The notes under the pieces are model-generated. The model worked only from the letters and a program-made list of their open reading frames with translations, searched no databases and had not been told where the DNA came from. From positions 1 to 64,000 of the forward strand of contig CAVXNC010000011.1 in the NCBI GenBank assembly GCA_963762865.1: 64,000 bases of DNA, written 5' to 3'. Position numbers and translations under genes: made by a program. Positions 61,725 to 64,000 of the stretch are shown here, piece after piece. The first letter of the stretch is position 1; every line of letters starts with the position of its first letter. Source of the DNA: DATHAP01 sp963762865 (GTDB lineage Bacteria > Actinomycetota > Actinomycetes > JACCUZ01).

Positions 61725-62422
61725 CGCGAGCCCGCCGCGGCCAGGAGCTCGGACGCGCGGTAGCGCCCGCTGGGCGGCCGCCGGGCCAGCAGCGCCCGGA
61801 GTCCCGGCACGGCGACCTCGCCGGGGAGCGGCCGGTCGGAGATGTCCTCGCCCGGGTAGGCGGCCTGGTGCATGGCCGTACGCATGTCACCCGGGTCGAA
61901 CGCGTAGACCGCGAGCGCCGGCTCCTCGGCGGCCAGCACGGCCGACAGCTGGTCCAGGGCTGCCTTGGCAGAGCCGTAGCCGCCCCATCCCTCGTACGGC
62001 TCCACCGCCGCGTCCGAGCTGACGTCGACCACCACACCGCCGGCCCGGCGGAGCATGGGCAGCGCCTCGCGCAGCAGGGCGTGCGGTGCCAGCACGTCCA
62101 CGTCGTAGACCCGAGCGAGCTCGACGGTCGGGTAGTCCGCGATGCGTGGCTGCGGGCTCGGACCCAGGTGGCTCGCGTTGTTCACGAGCAGGTCGAGCCC
62201 CCCGAGGTCCCAGGCAGCGGCTACCAGGTCCTCCCGGTGGGCGGGGTCGGTGACGTCCCCCGGCAGCGACCGGGTGCGCGCAGGGTCGAGAGCGGCGGCC
62301 ACGGCGTCGAGCTCGACTGCTCCTCGGGCGTCCAGCACGAGGGACCAGCCGTCGGCGGCCAGCGACAGGGACAGGTCGCGGCCCAGCCCTCGGGACGCTC
62401 CGGTGATGAGTGCAACAGGCAC
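61721..62422 (-). CDS. Short-chain dehydrogenase/reductase
   Basis: 233 residues. Cofactor motif VALITGASRGLGRDLSLSLA; DLLVNNASHLG; active-site VVVDVSSDAAV with Ser and YxxxK as GGYGSAKAALDQL. The GTG at 62420-62422 is supported by AAGGAGACGAG upstream; earlier in-frame ATGs lie inside the promoter region. Translationally coupled to the QueA-like gene. Substrate unknown; probably controlled by SoxR. Confidence 0.88.
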   Translation of the reverse strand: MPVALITGASRGLGRDLSLSLAADGWSLVLDARGAVELDAVAAALDPARTRSLPGDVTDPAHREDLVAAAWDLGGLDLLVNNASHLGPSPQPRIADYPTVELARVYDVDVLAPHALLREALPMLRRAGGVVVDVSSDAAVEPYEGWGGYGSAKAALDQLSAVLAAEEPALAVYAFDPGDMRTAMHQAAYPGEDISDRPLPGEVAVPGLRALLARRPPSGRYRASELLAAAGSR

Positions 62423-62459
62423 GGGTCTCGTCTCCTTGCGTTCTAATCGGCTAGTGGGC

Positions 62460-62490
62460 ATCCTGGAACATGAAGTTGACTTCAAGTCAA
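62460..62490 (-). promoter_or_regulatory. MerR/SoxR-type promoter with 19-bp spacer and dyad
   Basis: On the minus strand: -35 TTGACT (62485-62490), 19-bp spacer, -10 CAGGAT (62460-62465). The spacer begins TGAAGTCAACTTCA, arms TGAAGT/ACTTCA. A 19-bp spacer with a dyad is the hallmark of promoters activated by MerR-family regulators, and soxR starts 33 bp away on the other strand. Confidence 0.75.
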
Positions 62491-62522
62491 GCCTCAGGCC
62501 GAGATATCCGGAGGCCCTGCTG

Positions 62523-62996
62523 ATGGAGACCCGAGACCTGCTGACGGTCGGCGCCGTCGCCGAGCGGAGCGGCTTCGCGCCCTCGGCGCTCCGGTACTAC
62601 GAGCGCCTGGGACTGGTGCGTGCCGGCCGGACGTCGGGCGGCCAGCGGCGCTACCCGCGCAGCGTCCTGCGCCGGCTCGCCTTCATCCGGGCCGCGCGCA
62701 ACATCGGGCTCTCGCTGGACGAGGTCGCCGAGGCGCTGGCGACGCTGCCCGACGGCCGGACACCCACCAAGGCCGACTGGGCGCGGCTCAGCAGGACCTG
62801 GCGGGCGCGGCTCGACGACCAGATCGCCGGGCTTCTCGCGCTGCGTGACGGCCTGGACTCGTGCATCGGCTGCGGCTGCCTGTCGTTGCGGACCTGCGCC
62901 TTCTCGAACCCCGCCGACCTGGCCGCCGGCGCCGGGCCGGGGGCGGCGTACCTGCCGTCGTCGCTGCGGCGGCCGACCGACCGTGACGCTGGGTGA
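62523..62996 (+). CDS. soxR: Redox-sensing MerR-family regulator SoxR
   Basis: 157 residues. MerR HTH: LTVGAVAERSGFAPSALRYY, then GGQRRYPRSVLRRLAFIRAA. The dimerisation helix leads to the [2Fe-2S] cluster motif SCIGCGCLSLRTC (CxxCxCxxxxxC). It senses redox-cycling compounds or superoxide via the cluster. Actinobacterial SoxR typically controls a few oxidoreductases; the divergent SDR/QueA-like operon is the obvious target here. Confidence 0.93.
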   Translation: METRDLLTVGAVAERSGFAPSALRYYERLGLVRAGRTSGGQRRYPRSVLRRLAFIRAARNIGLSLDEVAEALATLPDGRTPTKADWARLSRTWRARLDDQIAGLLALRDGLDSCIGCGCLSLRTCAFSNPADLAAGAGPGAAYLPSSLRRPTDRDAG

Positions 62997-63054
62997 CCGC
63001 CACTCACCCTGCTGGCCGAGTCTGGCAACGGCGGCACCCGGGTAACGTCGGAAC

Positions 63055-63894
63055 GTGCAGGCACCCGACTCGCTCGACCTCCGCCGGCTGGCCCTCGCCG
63101 TGTCGGTCATGGACGACGTCGACATCGTGCCGCTGGACGACGGGCTGCTGCTGACCGGCGACGTGCCGGTCGAGGTCAGCTGGCTGGAGATGCGCCGCGC
63201 GCTGGCCGGTGCCGACCCCGACGACGACCTCGCCCGGGCCCGGGTCGGCGCCTGGCTGCGAGGGCGTCGAGTCGCCTCCACCGTGCACGTCGACCACCTC
63301 CGGGAGCTGGCCCGCCCGGTCGGCCTGCCCGTCGACCACCCGCTGCACCCCGGGCTCGACTGGGTGCGTCAGCGGGTGCTCGGTGACGCCCTGGACCTGG
63401 GCTTCGGCTTCGTCGGCGTCGGCAAGGATCCCGACGAGGTCGTTGTCGTCCCGCAGGGCGCGCTCGACTCGGCCGGCGTCGACCCCAGCCCCTGGTGGCC
63501 GGTCGCCATCGACTACCTCGAGCGGATGGGCGCCATCGCGGGACAGCGGCTGGCCGCCAACCCGGTGCTGCGCCCGATCGGCGACTGCGACGTCGCCACC
63601 CTGCTCGGGTCACGCACTTTGCGCGCCGCGCTGTGCGCCGCGGACGGGTCGGGGTTGCGCGCTGCGGCTGTGCCGATGCTCCGACGGGGCTGGCTGGACC
63701 TCTCCCGGATCGACCCGGCATTCACCGCGGCCGCCGCCGCGGCGACCACACCACAGGAGCGGGGCTTCCAGCGACCGCTGCTGCTGACGGTCGACGAGGT
63801 CACGCTCGCCCCGGCCGGTGGCCGCCCCGCCGAGATCGTGCTGCGCGACGAAGCGGTCGACCCGCCGTACCTGCGCTCCGTGCTCTACCGCTGA
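63055..63894 (+). CDS. Conserved hypothetical protein
   Basis: 279 residues, GTG start (VQAPDSLDLRRLALAVSVMD). N-terminal ~110 residues are a beta/alpha domain (DDGLLLTGDVPVEVSWLEMR); the middle has LDLGFGFVGVGKDPDEVVVV and PWWPVAIDYLERMGAIAGQR. No catalytic motif or family is recognised. It ends 106 bases before the window edge; that tail shows no gene. Confidence 0.75.
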   Translation: MQAPDSLDLRRLALAVSVMDDVDIVPLDDGLLLTGDVPVEVSWLEMRRALAGADPDDDLARARVGAWLRGRRVASTVHVDHLRELARPVGLPVDHPLHPGLDWVRQRVLGDALDLGFGFVGVGKDPDEVVVVPQGALDSAGVDPSPWWPVAIDYLERMGAIAGQRLAANPVLRPIGDCDVATLLGSRTLRAALCAADGSGLRAAAVPMLRRGWLDLSRIDPAFTAAAAAATTPQERGFQRPLLLTVDEVTLAPAGGRPAEIVLRDEAVDPPYLRSVLYR

Positions 63895-64000
63895 CGCGCG
63901 TCGCTGGCTCCGGTCGCCGGCTGACGCGCTGGTCGTCCGACTCTGTGACCGATCCGTGTCGTTGCCGCACCTGGCGAGGGACGCCCCGGCATGCCTACCG

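Noticed and set aside
63895..64000. Possible gene start at the right edge
   Set aside because: Only 106 bases remain, with no clear start codon plus ribosome site.

Overview
This window is GC-rich chromosomal DNA (most genes look around 70% GC or more, many GTG starts, many 4-8 bp ATGA/GTGA overlaps) from an actinobacterium. The gene content fits a Propionibacteriales/Nocardioidaceae-like aerobe, or more loosely a Streptomyces relative. It has a TreX/TreY/TreZ trehalose route, a coproporphyrin-type haem pathway (HemQ plus HemY/CgoX), DUF3000 and DUF4349 proteins, an ATP-dependent LigC and a free-standing LigD polymerase, IdeR/DtxR-type iron boxes, SoxR and an ECF sigma factor. The taxonomy is inferred from gene content only. 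No rRNA, tRNA, CRISPR array, insertion sequence or phage gene was seen.

Layout. 1-9.4 kb: glgX (5' end missing), treY and treZ, which turn glycogen into trehalose. They are interrupted by two minus-strand genes, a membrane GGDEF-EAL protein with a sigma-28-like promoter and a PPK2 polyphosphate kinase. 9.8-18.6 kb: one giant secreted S8-peptidase/surface protein on the minus strand. It contains a DUF11-like domain, an SdrB-like domain, about 15 Ig/cadherin-like repeats (12 nearly identical at about 309 bp spacing) and a C-terminal GGGWI-type domain, but the reading frame is broken many times. A LuxR-type two-component system lies just upstream in the same direction. 20.9-33.4 kb: a mixed region with DoxX, a RibD-like reductase, DNA ligase C (frameshifted), a second S8 peptidase (two frameshifts), an App1-like phosphatase, a sulfatase, an MmcQ-like protein and the LigD polymerase. 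33.4-43.0 kb: a block with what I recall as a widely conserved actinobacterial order: msrB, PAP2, hemQ, hemY, DUF4349, hemE, DMT transporter, DUF3000, atypical response regulator, rnd. 

43.0-52.1 kb: the most interesting region. The EfeU, EfeO and EfeB iron-uptake genes are pulled apart. Between efeU and efeO sit a tiny Gly-Ser lipoprotein, a GT-C-like membrane protein, a sugar-nucleotide epimerase, a flippase-like/GT2 fusion and an FAD-dependent oxidoreductase. Two good IdeR/DtxR-type boxes lie in the two divergent promoters, so every transcript of the cluster, including the sugar genes, starts next to an iron box. I infer an iron-controlled glycoconjugate system coupled to ferrous/haem iron uptake.

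52.1-64 kb: a secreted gluzincin-like protein, an AlkD-like protein, a methyltransferase, an ECF sigma factor with a membrane partner, the fadAB beta-oxidation pair (normally next to rnd, as I recall), a VOC protein, a QueA-like/SDR operon divergent from soxR with a textbook MerR-type 19-bp-spacer promoter, and a conserved hypothetical.

Outside the repeat array, four frame breaks occur and all are single extra bases. This pattern looks more like assembly error than decay.
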